NCBI GenBank assembly: GCA_963708095.1
Contig: OY970182.1
Location: forward strand, 2,914,001-2,978,000
Reading direction: 5' to 3'
Source: JAJZVS01 sp963708095
GTDB lineage: Bacteria > Pseudomonadota > Alphaproteobacteria > Acetobacterales > Acetobacteraceae
Length of the DNA: 64,000 bases
Under the pieces are notes generated by a model. The model ran no database searches. It saw only the letters and a list, made by a program, of their open reading frames with translations, and was not told the origin of the DNA. Below, one piece after another: positions 20,127 to 28,389 of this stretch (the first letter of the stretch is position 1; each line of letters begins with the position of its first letter). The position numbers and the translations under genes are program-made.

Positions 20127-21418
20127 CCCACCGCGCGGTCATCATCGCCTGCGCCCGCGACGAGACGGCGTATATCGCCGAATGGCTCGCCTACCACCGC
20201 GCCATCGGCTTCGGGCACGTGTACCTCTATTGCAACGACGACGACCCGGCGTCGCTGTTCGCCGCGGTGCTGCCATTCCTGCAAGGTCCCGATCCGTTCG
20301 TGACGTTCCACCACTACCTGCCGCAGGGCGAGCAGTTCCGGATGTATATGGACGCGCTCACCCGCTACCGCACGGCGGCGGAATGGATCGCCTTCCTCGA
20401 CATCGACGAGTTCCTGGCGCTGCGCGCCGGTGGCACGCTCGACGACCTGCTGGACGAGGTGCCGCCCAACCAGGGCTGCCTGCTGCTGCACTGGCTGATG
20501 TTCGGCCCCAACGGCCATACCACCCCGCCGCCGGGCGGCGTGCCGGAGAACTACACCCGCCGCGCCGAGCGCCCCTGGGTCGCCACCAAGACCATCACCC
20601 GCAGCGCCTGCATCGACCTCTCCCGGATCGACCGCCGCATCTACGTCTGGCATGGCTGGGAAGGCACCCTCGCGGGGGACGCGGCAAGCCGCAGCGTGGC
20701 CGGGCTGGAGCGCGAGGCGATGCCCGCCGACGGCCATTTCCTCACCGACCCGGCGATGATCGCGGCGATCCTGGGCCGCGCCGCAGTCCACCACTACACC
20801 TTCCGCTCGGAGGCGGCGCTGGCGCAGCGCGTGGCACGTGGCCTGGGCGGCGATTTCGGCGGTCAGAAGATGTGGCAGCGGGTGCTCGAAAACGGAACCG
20901 GGCCGGCGACGATGGCGGAACTGGACGCGGTGGAGGACCGCTTTCTCGCCGAGGATTGGGCCCGCCGGCGCCGGCGCCACATCGCCGCCGGCGCGGTGCT
21001 GCCCTGCCCCGCCTGGCCCGACCTCGCGCAGGGCCGGCCGATAGCCTCGGGCGGGCAACGCACGGGGCTGGCCGCCGGTGAGGCGGACAATCGGATCGCC
21101 GCCACGCCGCCCTCCTGGCAGGTCGATCTCGGCGCCGCAGCCCTCGTGCACGAAATCCGCGTCATCCAGTCGCTGGAGGGCTGGTACCCGGCGGAGCCGC
21201 GCCGGATCGACATCGAGACTTCCTCCGATGGGCGCCACTGGCTGCGGGTCGGCCACGCCGCCGCCGCGCCTTCCGGCGGACCCGCCGTCGCGCCCGCCCG
21301 CTTCGTCGCCTCCACCCCGATCCCGGCGCGTTTCGTCCGCCTCCGTCCCGAGTTGCCGGCGGCGCCGCCGCCCGATCGGGTGGAGATCTACGGCGCGTCC
21401 GGCGGCAACGGCCGGTAG
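20123..21418 (+). CDS. GT92-like glycosyltransferase with C-terminal F5/8-type C domain
   Basis: A 431-residue protein starting inside the purD stop (ATGA overlap). Residues 1-275 resemble the glycosyltransferase family 92 / DUF23-like fold: CARDETAYIAEWLAYHRAIGFGHVYLY near the start and the metal-binding FLDIDEFLAL. Residues about 310-430 look like a discoidin-type jelly roll (ASGGQRTGLAAGEADN, WQVDLGAAALVHEIRVI, RFVRLRPE), a sugar- or lipid-binding module. The combination suggests a cytoplasmic or membrane-peripheral transferase of cell-surface glycans, acceptor unknown. Its 3' end overlaps the convergent gene by 31 bp. Confidence 0.75.
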   Translation: MTHRAVIIACARDETAYIAEWLAYHRAIGFGHVYLYCNDDDPASLFAAVLPFLQGPDPFVTFHHYLPQGEQFRMYMDALTRYRTAAEWIAFLDIDEFLALRAGGTLDDLLDEVPPNQGCLLLHWLMFGPNGHTTPPPGGVPENYTRRAERPWVATKTITRSACIDLSRIDRRIYVWHGWEGTLAGDAASRSVAGLEREAMPADGHFLTDPAMIAAILGRAAVHHYTFRSEAALAQRVARGLGGDFGGQKMWQRVLENGTGPATMAELDAVEDRFLAEDWARRRRRHIAAGAVLPCPAWPDLAQGRPIASGGQRTGLAAGEADNRIAATPPSWQVDLGAAALVHEIRVIQSLEGWYPAEPRRIDIETSSDGRHWLRVGHAAAAPSGGPAVAPARFVASTPIPARFVRLRPELPAAPPPDRVEIYGASGGNGR

Positions 21419-22587
21419 CCGCGCGCCGCGCCCACCGCCAGGTAATGGTGGTGGAAATCGAGGAAATCGCCCTGCCCCACCTCCACCGCCGCCAGTGGAT
21501 AGGCGCGCGCGTACCAAACGCGATCGAGCCGGAACGGCATGCGCTGCTCGGCGAGGCCTTCTTGCAAATAATGGTCCCGTCCGGTGGCGTAGCCGCCGTT
21601 GGCCACCGACGCGGCCACGTCCGGGTAGCATTCCAGGTAGAACGCCTCCTCGAACGCGGCACGCAGCGCAAAGGGGTCGGGGCGGAAGCGCGGGCGCGCC
21701 AGGCGCAGCGCGGCCAGCATCTCCGGGCGCAGCAGACGCCACGTGCCGGCCATCGCGCGGTGCGTCGGCAGCACGCGATCGGCCGGAACGGCGTAGTTGA
21801 TCGGAAACCGGTAGAACCGGTAGCGCGGATCCGCGAGCGGCAGCAGATCGACCTCCGGGCACTGCGCGGGGTTGAGGAAGCCCGTCACCGGCAGGAACAC
21901 GCGCTCCGCCCGGCCGATCCAGGCCGCGGTCCAGGCGAAGGTGCTGACGCTCGGAACGATATTCGTTGCATGACGCAGAACGGCGAAATCAGCCATCGGA
22001 TCGCGGCTGGCGATGAAACGCGCATGCGGAAAAGCGCGCCGCAGCCGCACGGTGTAGGGATTGGGATCGAGCTGGCCGAGGAAGACCGGCGCGAGCCCCG
22101 TCTGTGCCACGAGCTCCCGATAGAAGCCAATTGGGACCAAGGTGTAGTCGGGGTGCGGGGCGGCGAAAATCTCGTCACCACGGATGCTGATGAGCAACGT
22201 ATCCCGGCCGCAGCGCTCGCGCGGGACCGCCGTGTCGGGAAACAGCGCGGCGGCTACCTCCCGCGGCGGGAAATTATTCAGGTGCTGGGCGTAGTGCGCG
22301 AGATCGACGCGCGCCAGCACGCCGGCGTTCAGCGCCTCGGCCAGCAGCGCAAGATCGAGCGCGAAGCCGGTCACCGGATCGCGGTGGTCCACCCGCACCG
22401 AGGCGCCCGGCCCGCGTGGCAAGGCCGGATGTACCAGCCCCCATTCCGGCAGCGCCACGCCCGACAGGCGCGCGCCGGGCACGAGCGAGGCCAGCCGCCA
22501 GGCGGCCAGGAACTGCAGCATGCGGTTGCCGAGCCGGCCCAGCGGGTCGATATGCACGATCGGAGCGGGCGGTGCGGCTCCGCTCAT
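21388..22587 (-). CDS. Putative GT11-like (fucosyltransferase-type) glycosyltransferase
   Basis: A 399-residue protein. The N-terminal GRLGNRMLQFLAAWRLA resembles the GDP-fucose-binding start of family 11 transferases (GRLGNQMFQ-like), and PSVSTFAWTAAWIG matches the later segment where these enzymes have a conserved serine-rich motif. The C-terminal 100 residues carry two copies of a short motif with YPDVAASV and HYLQEGLAEQR / HHHYLAVGAARGYRP, a module seen in surface-associated proteins. ATG 22587 is the first start after the tadA stop, 46 bp downstream on the same strand. The assignment rests on motif resemblance, so function is tentative. Confidence 0.6.
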   Translation of the reverse strand: MSGAAPPAPIVHIDPLGRLGNRMLQFLAAWRLASLVPGARLSGVALPEWGLVHPALPRGPGASVRVDHRDPVTGFALDLALLAEALNAGVLARVDLAHYAQHLNNFPPREVAAALFPDTAVPRERCGRDTLLISIRGDEIFAAPHPDYTLVPIGFYRELVAQTGLAPVFLGQLDPNPYTVRLRRAFPHARFIASRDPMADFAVLRHATNIVPSVSTFAWTAAWIGRAERVFLPVTGFLNPAQCPEVDLLPLADPRYRFYRFPINYAVPADRVLPTHRAMAGTWRLLRPEMLAALRLARPRFRPDPFALRAAFEEAFYLECYPDVAASVANGGYATGRDHYLQEGLAEQRMPFRLDRVWYARAYPLAAVEVGQGDFLDFHHHYLAVGAARGYRPLPPDAP

Positions 22588-22633
22588 CGCCGGCGCGCTC
22601 GCACGGCGATCCCGATGCGATAGCGATCGATCT

Positions 22634-23167
22634 TCATTCCGGATCCGGCGAAGCGGTGGCTGCGCCGGGCCGGCGGGCGGCGAAGAAGTGGCGCAGCAGG
22701 GCCTGGGCCTCGCGCTCGCGCACCCCGCCCACGACCTCCGGCCGATGGTGGCAGGACGCGGCATCGAACACGCGCGCGCCGTGCTCCACCCCACCGCCCT
22801 TGGGGTCGTAGGCGGCGAACACCAGGCGGCGAATCCGGAACAGGCTCGCCGCCTGGGCGCACATCGGGCACGGCTCCAGGGTCGCGACCAGATCGCAGTC
22901 CGGCAGGCGCGGCACCCCACGCGCCGCCGCCGCCGCCCGCAAGGCCAGCAGCTCGGCATGGGCGGAGGCGTCGGCCCGGCCCTCCGTCTCGTTGCCGGCA
23001 CGGGCCAATACCGCGCCGTCCGGGCCGAGCACGACCGCGCCCACCGGCACTTCCCCGCGCGCGCCGGCCGCCGCCGCCTCGGCCAGCGCCAGCGCCATCG
23101 GCCCGTCCCCCGTCGCGCGCGGAGCGACCGGAGCGGGCGCCGTCAGGTCTGGCGGGAGCGTCTTCAT
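22634..23167 (-). CDS. tadA: tRNA-specific adenosine deaminase
   Basis: A 177-residue zinc-dependent deaminase that converts A34 to inosine in tRNA-Arg(ACG). The zinc site and catalytic glutamate are in HAELLALR, and the two zinc cysteines are in LEPCPMCAQA. GARGEVPVGAVVLGPDG is the usual N-terminal segment. A short N-terminal extension precedes the core; the alternative ATG at about 23098 (MALALAEA) would remove it. The C-terminal HFFAARRP is typical. Divergent from the PuuD-like gene with a 48-bp gap. Confidence 0.93.
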   Translation of the reverse strand: MKTLPPDLTAPAPVAPRATGDGPMALALAEAAAAGARGEVPVGAVVLGPDGAVLARAGNETEGRADASAHAELLALRAAAAARGVPRLPDCDLVATLEPCPMCAQAASLFRIRRLVFAAYDPKGGGVEHGARVFDAASCHHRPEVVGGVREREAQALLRHFFAARRPGAATASPDPE

Positions 23168-23215
23168 GCAAACCGCTTCTTGCCCGCTGCCCGGTGCGGG
23201 GTCTAGCACGATCGG

Positions 23216-23941
23216 ATGAACGCACCCGCGCAACGCCCGCTGATCGGCGTCACCCTCGATGCCGAGCCGCCCGGCGGCTACTCGGCCTACCCCTGGTACG
23301 CCCTGCGCCGCAACTACGCCGAGGCGATCGGCGCCGCCGGCGGCCTGCCCGTCGCGCTGCCGCACGATCCCGCCCTGGCGGCGGCATTCCTCGACCGCAT
23401 CGACGCCCTGGTGGTCACCGGCGGCGCCTTCGATGTCGACCCGACACTGTACGGCGCTGGAACCCGTCACGCCACCGTCAGCCTGAAACAGGACCGCACC
23501 GCCGCCGAACTCGCCCTCACCCGCGGCGCACTGGACCGCAACCTGCCCATCCTCGGCATCTGCGGCGGGGAACAACTGCTGGCCGTCGCGCTTGGCGGGA
23601 CGTTGGTCCAACACATCCCCGATACGATCCCCACCGCGCTGGAACACGAACAACCCAACCCACGCCACGAACCCGGCCACCAGGTCACCATCGTCCCCGG
23701 CACCCAACTCGCCGCCATCGTCAACACCCGAACGATGAACGTGAACTCCGCCCACCACCAGGCCGTCGCCAGCCCCGGCCCGCACGCCGTCATCAACGCC
23801 ACCGCCCCCGACGGCGTGATCGAAGGACTGGAAGACCCGTCAGCCCGCTTCTGCCTCGGCGTACAATGGCATCCCGAATTCCTGATCGACCCCGCCGACC
23901 GCCGCATCTTCGATGCCCTCATCGCCGCCTGCGCACCATGA
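23216..23941 (+). CDS. Gamma-glutamyl-GABA hydrolase-like class I amidotransferase (peptidase C26)
   Basis: 241 residues. The triad of the PuuD family is visible: nucleophile elbow GICGGEQLL, and QWHPEFL near the C-terminus. VTGGAFDVDPTLYG is the family's oxyanion-side loop, and NVNSAHHQAV another hallmark. Family members hydrolyse gamma-glutamyl amides such as gamma-glutamyl-GABA from putrescine breakdown. No other putrescine genes are nearby. The stop codon TGA (23939-23941) marks the left boundary of a large palindrome. Confidence 0.9.
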   Translation: MNAPAQRPLIGVTLDAEPPGGYSAYPWYALRRNYAEAIGAAGGLPVALPHDPALAAAFLDRIDALVVTGGAFDVDPTLYGAGTRHATVSLKQDRTAAELALTRGALDRNLPILGICGGEQLLAVALGGTLVQHIPDTIPTALEHEQPNPRHEPGHQVTIVPGTQLAAIVNTRTMNVNSAHHQAVASPGPHAVINATAPDGVIEGLEDPSARFCLGVQWHPEFLIDPADRRIFDALIAACAP

Positions 23942-24271
23942 CGCGAACTGGCGATCTCTGCGTGGGTCCGCAAGGAAGGCCAGGGGCTCTGCCCCTGGAC
24001 CCCGCCAGGGAACTCGTCCCCTGGACCCCGTCATCTGGTTCCGTGCGGGTGGGGGGTATCGCGGGTCCGGTCCGGGGCTGCGCGGAGGCGGGGCGTGCGC
24101 GCTTTGGCGCGCACGCCCCGCCTCCGCGCAGCCCCGGACCGGACCCGCGATACCCCCCACCCGCACGGAACCAAAACGGAAGGGTTCCAAGGGCGAGCCC
24201 TTGGCGGGGGTCCAGGGGGCAGCGCCCCCTGGCCTTCCTTGCGGACCCACACAGAGATCGGCGGTTCGCGT
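23941..24271. repeat. 331-bp near-perfect palindrome filling the gap between two genes
   Basis: Core arms 24037-24102 and 24107-24172 are perfect 66-bp inverted repeats separated by TTTG. Beyond them the outer parts, 23941-24036 and 24173-24271, remain clearly complementary but diverged, with smaller nested hairpins such as CCAGGGGGC/GCCCCCTGG. The left end begins at the last base of the PuuD-like stop codon and the right end reaches the GTG start of the pseudouridine synthase gene. No open frame or transposase is inside. A related single-arm copy is at about 43640-43806 and a fragment near 63470. Confidence 0.9.
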
Positions 24272-25010
24272 GACGGCGGCGGAGGATGGGGCGCGGGGGG
24301 AGCGGATTGCCAAGTTCCTGGCGCGGGCGGGGGTGGCGAGCCGGCGCGATGCGGAGCGGTTGATCGGCGAAGGCCGGGTGCGCTGCAACAATGTTGTGGT
24401 GACGCATCCAGCGACGTTTGTCGGTCCGGCTGATCTCGTGGTGGTCAACGGGACTTTGGTGGAGCCGCCGGCGCGCACCCGGCTGTGGCGCTACCACAAG
24501 CCCGAGGGCCTGGTGACGACCCACCGCGATCCGGAGGGGCGGCCGACCGTGTTCCAGAAGCTGCCGTCGGTGTTGGGGCGGGTGATCAGCATTGGCCGGC
24601 TCGACCTCAACAGCGAGGGGTTGTTGCTTCTTACCAACGACGGCGCATTGGCGCGGCGGTTGGAGCTGCCGTCCAACGGCTGGCTGCGCCGCTATCGGGT
24701 GCGCGTGCATGGACGGCCGGAGCCGCAGGCACTGGCGGCGCTGGCTCGGGGGATTACGGTCGAGGGGGTGCGCTACGGGCCGATCGAGGCCGGGCTCGAT
24801 GCGGTGAAGGGGGAGAATGCCTGGCTGACCATCAGCCTGAGCGAGGGGCGCAACCGGGAGGTGCGTCGGGTGATGGCAGCGCTGCATCTGCCGGTGAGCC
24901 GGCTGATCCGGGTCGCCTATGGACCGTTCCAGCTCGGCAATTTGCCGCGCGGGGCGGTGGAAGAGGTTCCGGCACGGGTTCTGCGCGACCAGTTGGGGCA
25001 CGGGGCATAG
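24270..25010 (+). CDS. rluB: RsuA/RluB/E/F-family pseudouridine synthase
   Basis: A 246-residue rRNA pseudouridine synthase. An N-terminal S4 RNA-binding domain (RIAKFLARAGVASRRDAERL) is followed by the catalytic domain with YHKPEGLVTT, the active-site motif GRLDLNSEGLLLLTNDG containing the catalytic aspartate, and the C-terminal EGRNREVRRVMAAL. The product most resembles RluB, which modifies 23S rRNA at 2605, but RluE or RluF-type specificity cannot be excluded. The GTG at 24270 is the only reasonable start downstream of the palindrome and coincides with its right end, so the ribosome-binding site lies within the repeat arm. Confidence 0.88.
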   Translation: MTAAEDGARGERIAKFLARAGVASRRDAERLIGEGRVRCNNVVVTHPATFVGPADLVVVNGTLVEPPARTRLWRYHKPEGLVTTHRDPEGRPTVFQKLPSVLGRVISIGRLDLNSEGLLLLTNDGALARRLELPSNGWLRRYRVRVHGRPEPQALAALARGITVEGVRYGPIEAGLDAVKGENAWLTISLSEGRNREVRRVMAALHLPVSRLIRVAYGPFQLGNLPRGAVEEVPARVLRDQLGHGA

Positions 25011-25018
25011 GCGAGGGG

Positions 25019-26029
25019 ATGCGCGCGGCGGCGATGACCCTGGCGATGCCGGCGGCAGGCGTGCCCGGGGCGGCGCGGCGGGGTGAGCCGGGGCTGCCTC
25101 GGCTGATTGGTTTCGGATTGCTGGCTGCGGCCTTGTTCAGCGTCACCTTCGTGCTGAACCGCGCCATGAGCCTGGCGGGCGGACCGTGGGTCTGGACGGC
25201 GGCGCTGCGCTATGTCGATACGGCAGCGATCCTGTCAGGGTGGCTCCTGTTGCGGCGGGGGCCGCGGGCGTTGGCGGCGGTCTTGCGGTTGTTCCTGCGG
25301 CGGGCGGGGCTGTGGCTCACGGCGGGCGGGATCGGGTTCGGGGTGTTCTACCTCGGCATCTGCTACGCGGCGGGTCATGCGCCGGGCTGGGTGGTTGCGG
25401 CCACCTGGCAGGTCACGATCCTGGCGACGCCGCTGGTGCTGCGCGGATTCGGCAGCCGGGTGCCGCGACATGGGGTTTTGTTCGCGGCGGTGATCCTGCT
25501 GGGTATCGTGCTCGTGAACCTGCACGCGCTGGCGGGTGCGGGCGGCGCCGTGCGGACCTTGATGCGCGGCTTGCCCGTGCTGGTCGCGGCGTTCGCCTAT
25601 CCGTTCGGCAACCAGCTCCTCAATCGGGCGCGCCATGGCGGGCGCGATCCCGAGCGCGTGCTGGCGGACCCCGCGGCCTGCGTGCTGCTGATGACGCTCG
25701 GGTCGCTGCCGGTCTTCCTCGGCGCGGTGCTGCTGGCCGCGCCGCCGCCGCCCACGGCCGGGCAATGGGTGAGCACGGCGGTGGTCGCGCTCGTGGCCGG
25801 CTGCGGCGCGACCACGCTGTTCTTGCACGCGCGCAACAGCACGGCCGATCCGTATCGGATCGCGGCGGTGGATGCGACGCAGGCCGGGGAGGTGGGGTTT
25901 GCGCTGCTCGGCGAGATTGCGCTGCTGGGGGCGGCGTTGCCGGACGCGGCGGGGTGGCTCGGGCTGGTTGCCGTGACCGCGGGGCTGATCGGGTTCGCCG
26001 TGCGGCCGGGATACCCGCGGGCGGGCTGA
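25019..26029 (+). CDS. DMT-superfamily (EmrE/EamA-like) membrane transporter
   Basis: A 336-residue protein with about ten hydrophobic helices, for example LIGFGLLAAALFSVTFVLN, GVLFAAVILLGIVLVNLHAL and WLGLVAVTAGLIGFAV. The pattern fits drug/metabolite transporters that have two repeats of five helices, and the WVWTAALRYVDT start recalls the putative multidrug-resistance efflux family. ATG 25019 follows GAGGG and lies 8 bp after the rluB stop, so it is co-transcribed with it. Substrate unknown. Confidence 0.85.
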   Translation: MRAAAMTLAMPAAGVPGAARRGEPGLPRLIGFGLLAAALFSVTFVLNRAMSLAGGPWVWTAALRYVDTAAILSGWLLLRRGPRALAAVLRLFLRRAGLWLTAGGIGFGVFYLGICYAAGHAPGWVVAATWQVTILATPLVLRGFGSRVPRHGVLFAAVILLGIVLVNLHALAGAGGAVRTLMRGLPVLVAAFAYPFGNQLLNRARHGGRDPERVLADPAACVLLMTLGSLPVFLGAVLLAAPPPPTAGQWVSTAVVALVAGCGATTLFLHARNSTADPYRIAAVDATQAGEVGFALLGEIALLGAALPDAAGWLGLVAVTAGLIGFAVRPGYPRAG

Positions 26030-26140
26030 GCGGGTGGGGTTTCCGGGACAGGCCGATGCCGGAGCGAACGACGGCCCCCGGTGAACCGGCAGGGAAACGG
26101 TCCTCGGAAACCTCGCGGGAAACCTTCCCGGAGCGGCCGC

Positions 26141-26710
26141 TTACGGGTTCGTCGTCAGCATCGCCTCGCCGCCGGTGGGGTCGTTCACGGTGCTGACCAG
26201 CATGAGCCATTTGCGGTCGCCGGCCGCGGCATCGTAGGCCCGGTTGCGCAGATCCTTCTCCAGCGGGTCGGGGCCGTCCGCGGTAACCTTGTAGGCGATG
26301 CCGGCGGATTTCAGGTCGGCGTCGAGCTGATCGAGCAGCAGCTTCCCTTGCGCGTTCTCCGCCACCACCGAGCAGGAACCGCCATCCTGCGACACCAGCA
26401 CGAGCTTCCCCGCGGGGGTGGTCGCGTCATAGACCACACCTGGCAGCCCGTACAGGAAGTCGTTGGCGTAGGGAGCGGGGACGCGCGTCAGGTGCTTGCT
26501 CGCGACCCAGCGCCGCAGCGCGCCCGGCTGCGCGGCGAAGCGGACGCAGCTTTGCATGAACAGTCCCGCGGCTTGCGCGGCCGGGTCGCGGGCCGCGGCG
26601 CCCGCAGCGGACGGCGGGGCGGTGGGATCGGCGCCGCACGCCATGGGCGTCGCAGCCAGCACCAGCGCGGCGACCAAGCCGGCCACACGGAACCTTGTCG
26701 CATCGATCAT
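26141..26710 (-). CDS. Exported protein resembling the NMCC_0638 family
   Basis: A 189-residue protein with a signal peptide (GLVAALVLAATPMACGA). The mature part shows AAGLFMQSCVRFAAQPGALRRWV, VYDATTPAGKLVLVSQDGGSCSVVA and a C-terminal WLMLVSTVND, a pattern I associate from memory with the uncharacterised NMCC_0638 family. Two cysteines (in QSCVRF and GSCSVV) may form a disulphide in the periplasm. The cysteine within ATPMACGA might alternatively be a lipobox. It is divergent from the molybdenum hydroxylase operon. Confidence 0.7.
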   Translation of the reverse strand: MIDATRFRVAGLVAALVLAATPMACGADPTAPPSAAGAAARDPAAQAAGLFMQSCVRFAAQPGALRRWVASKHLTRVPAPYANDFLYGLPGVVYDATTPAGKLVLVSQDGGSCSVVAENAQGKLLLDQLDADLKSAGIAYKVTADGPDPLEKDLRNRAYDAAAGDRKWLMLVSTVNDPTGGEAMLTTNP

Positions 26711-26899
26711 GCAGGCAGCATAGCGCCATCCGCGACAGCACGGAACACGCGACGATAGTGCCCCCGCAGCCGGAGGGAACGGACGCGCGGAACGCATTCC
26801 CGGGCCGGGGGACACCGGCATGGCGGCGGGGCGCGGCTTGCCGCGCGGCCCGCCGCAAGGGCAAGATGGACGCAACGAACCCGTGGCAGGAGGAGCGTC

Positions 26900-27913
26900 G
26901 TGGTTGCACCGTCTCCCGACCGGCCGCGCGTGCCCGAAGCCCCGAGCATCCCGAGGCGCAGCATGACCCGCACTCCCGCCGTTCCGTCCACGCCGGTCCG
27001 CGGCGCGTTGGGCGCGACCCCTCCGCTCGAATTCGGCAATCGCGCGTTCGTCGGCCTCGCCACCCAGGCCGGCCGGGCGATCGTGATCGATTCGCCGCGC
27101 GAGTTCGATGCCTCCCTGGTGCCGATCGCGCCGGCGCGCGACGTGCTGGTGCACGGGGCCTACATGGCTGAGGCGGTGGCCGTCAGCCTCCTGCGCCGGG
27201 GCTTGCGCGGGATCATCGGCGTCGATGCCGGCATCGGGCGGAATGATGCCGGCGTCGCCGGGCTCGCGGTAGCGGACGGGCTCGGCGTGCCGGCGGCGTC
27301 GGTCAGCGTCTACAGTTGCGAGATGTGCGACGGGCGTTCGGTCTGGACCGAGGGCGTGATCAGCCGGGTCAACGCCGCCGCGGCCGCGCTCGGCGCCGAG
27401 CCGGGCCAGGGCGTGCCGGCCGCGGCGGAGCGGATGCTCGCCGGGCCGGAGGGGCGGGTCCGCGAGGTCCCTTCCCGCCTGCCGGAGGCGCCGCAGCGCC
27501 TGGCGGCGGGGGACGGCGGGGACGTTTGGGGCTGCTGGAGCATGAGCCTGATCCGCGCCCCCCATCCGCGCGACGTGTTCTGCGTCGGCACGCCGGTCGA
27601 TACCACCATGACGGTCTACATGTATCGCCACGGTGTGCGACCGGCGGGGGTGATCGGCTCGGACGGCGGGTTCGGGCGCGCGCAGATGGCGATCGCCGGG
27701 CTCGGCATCCTGGAGCGCATGGGCATTGCCTGCGCTGCCGTGTCGCATCTGTCGGCCGATCTCGGCGACGGGGCGAGCATCTACCGTGACGGGCGGATCA
27801 CGAAGGCGAACCGCCAGGCCGCCGCCGCCGGTGTGGTGGCGGGGATGCGCGCGACGGAAGCGGCGGCGCTGCTACTGCGCCATGCGGCGCACAGCACGGA
27901 AGCCGAGGCATGA
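26900..27913 (+). CDS. Unrecognised protein with an internal domain duplication, leading a Mo-hydroxylase operon
   Basis: 337 residues. The GTG at 26900 follows a near-consensus AGGAGGAG box. I do not recognise the family. Residues about 80-181 and 224-327 are two copies of the same roughly 100-residue alpha/beta module: compare GVDAGIGRNDAGVAGLAVADGLG with GSDGGFGRAQMAIAGLGILERMG, followed by DGRSVWTEGVISRVN and DGASIYRDGRITKAN. No signal peptide or membrane helix. Its stop overlaps the downstream iron-sulphur gene by 4 bp, so it is translationally coupled to the dehydrogenase subunits and probably assists or uses that enzyme. Confidence 0.75.
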   Translation: MVAPSPDRPRVPEAPSIPRRSMTRTPAVPSTPVRGALGATPPLEFGNRAFVGLATQAGRAIVIDSPREFDASLVPIAPARDVLVHGAYMAEAVAVSLLRRGLRGIIGVDAGIGRNDAGVAGLAVADGLGVPAASVSVYSCEMCDGRSVWTEGVISRVNAAAAALGAEPGQGVPAAAERMLAGPEGRVREVPSRLPEAPQRLAAGDGGDVWGCWSMSLIRAPHPRDVFCVGTPVDTTMTVYMYRHGVRPAGVIGSDGGFGRAQMAIAGLGILERMGIACAAVSHLSADLGDGASIYRDGRITKANRQAAAAGVVAGMRATEAAALLLRHAAHSTEAEA

Positions 27914-28389
27914 GCGAGACCTTCGCCTTCACCCTGAACGGCCGTCCGGCCAGCCTGGACGGACGCAGCGACGACGTGCTGCTGCACGCGCTGCGCGGGA
28001 AGCTCGGCCTGCCCGCGACCCGCTTCGGCTGCGGCGCGGAGGCGTGCGGCGCCTGCATGGTGCTGCTGGACGCCGCGCCGGTGCAGAGTTGCACCTTGAC
28101 CCTCGATGTTGTGGCGGGGCGGGCGGTCGTCACGGTGGAGGGGCTGGGGACGGCGGAGGCGCCGCATCCGCTGCAGGCGGCGTTGCTCGACGAACAGGCC
28201 GGGCAGTGCGGCTATTGCCTGTCGGGCATCCAGATCGCCGCCGCGGCGCTGCTCGCGCACACGCCCGATCCTTCGCGGGCGGAGATTGCCGCCGCGCTCG
28301 CCGGCAACCTCTGCCGCTGCGGCGCGCAGAACCGCATGATCGCCGCGGTGCAGCGCGCGGCCCGCACCTTGCGCGGAGAGGCGTCATGA
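27910..28389 (+). CDS. [2Fe-2S] subunit of a molybdenum hydroxylase
   Basis: A 159-residue small subunit of the xanthine-dehydrogenase superfamily. The N-terminal plant-ferredoxin cluster is in RFGCGAEACGACMVLLD plus the later QSCTL cysteine; the C-terminal four-helix cluster is in GQCGYCLSG and NLCRCGA. It relays electrons from the molybdenum site. Overlaps both neighbours by 4 bp (ATGA). There is no FAD-subunit gene in the operon, which fits the two-subunit isoquinoline 1-oxidoreductase / nicotinate dehydrogenase type that passes electrons to a cytochrome or quinone. Confidence 0.92.
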   Translation: MSETFAFTLNGRPASLDGRSDDVLLHALRGKLGLPATRFGCGAEACGACMVLLDAAPVQSCTLTLDVVAGRAVVTVEGLGTAEAPHPLQAALLDEQAGQCGYCLSGIQIAAAALLAHTPDPSRAEIAAALAGNLCRCGAQNRMIAAVQRAARTLRGEAS

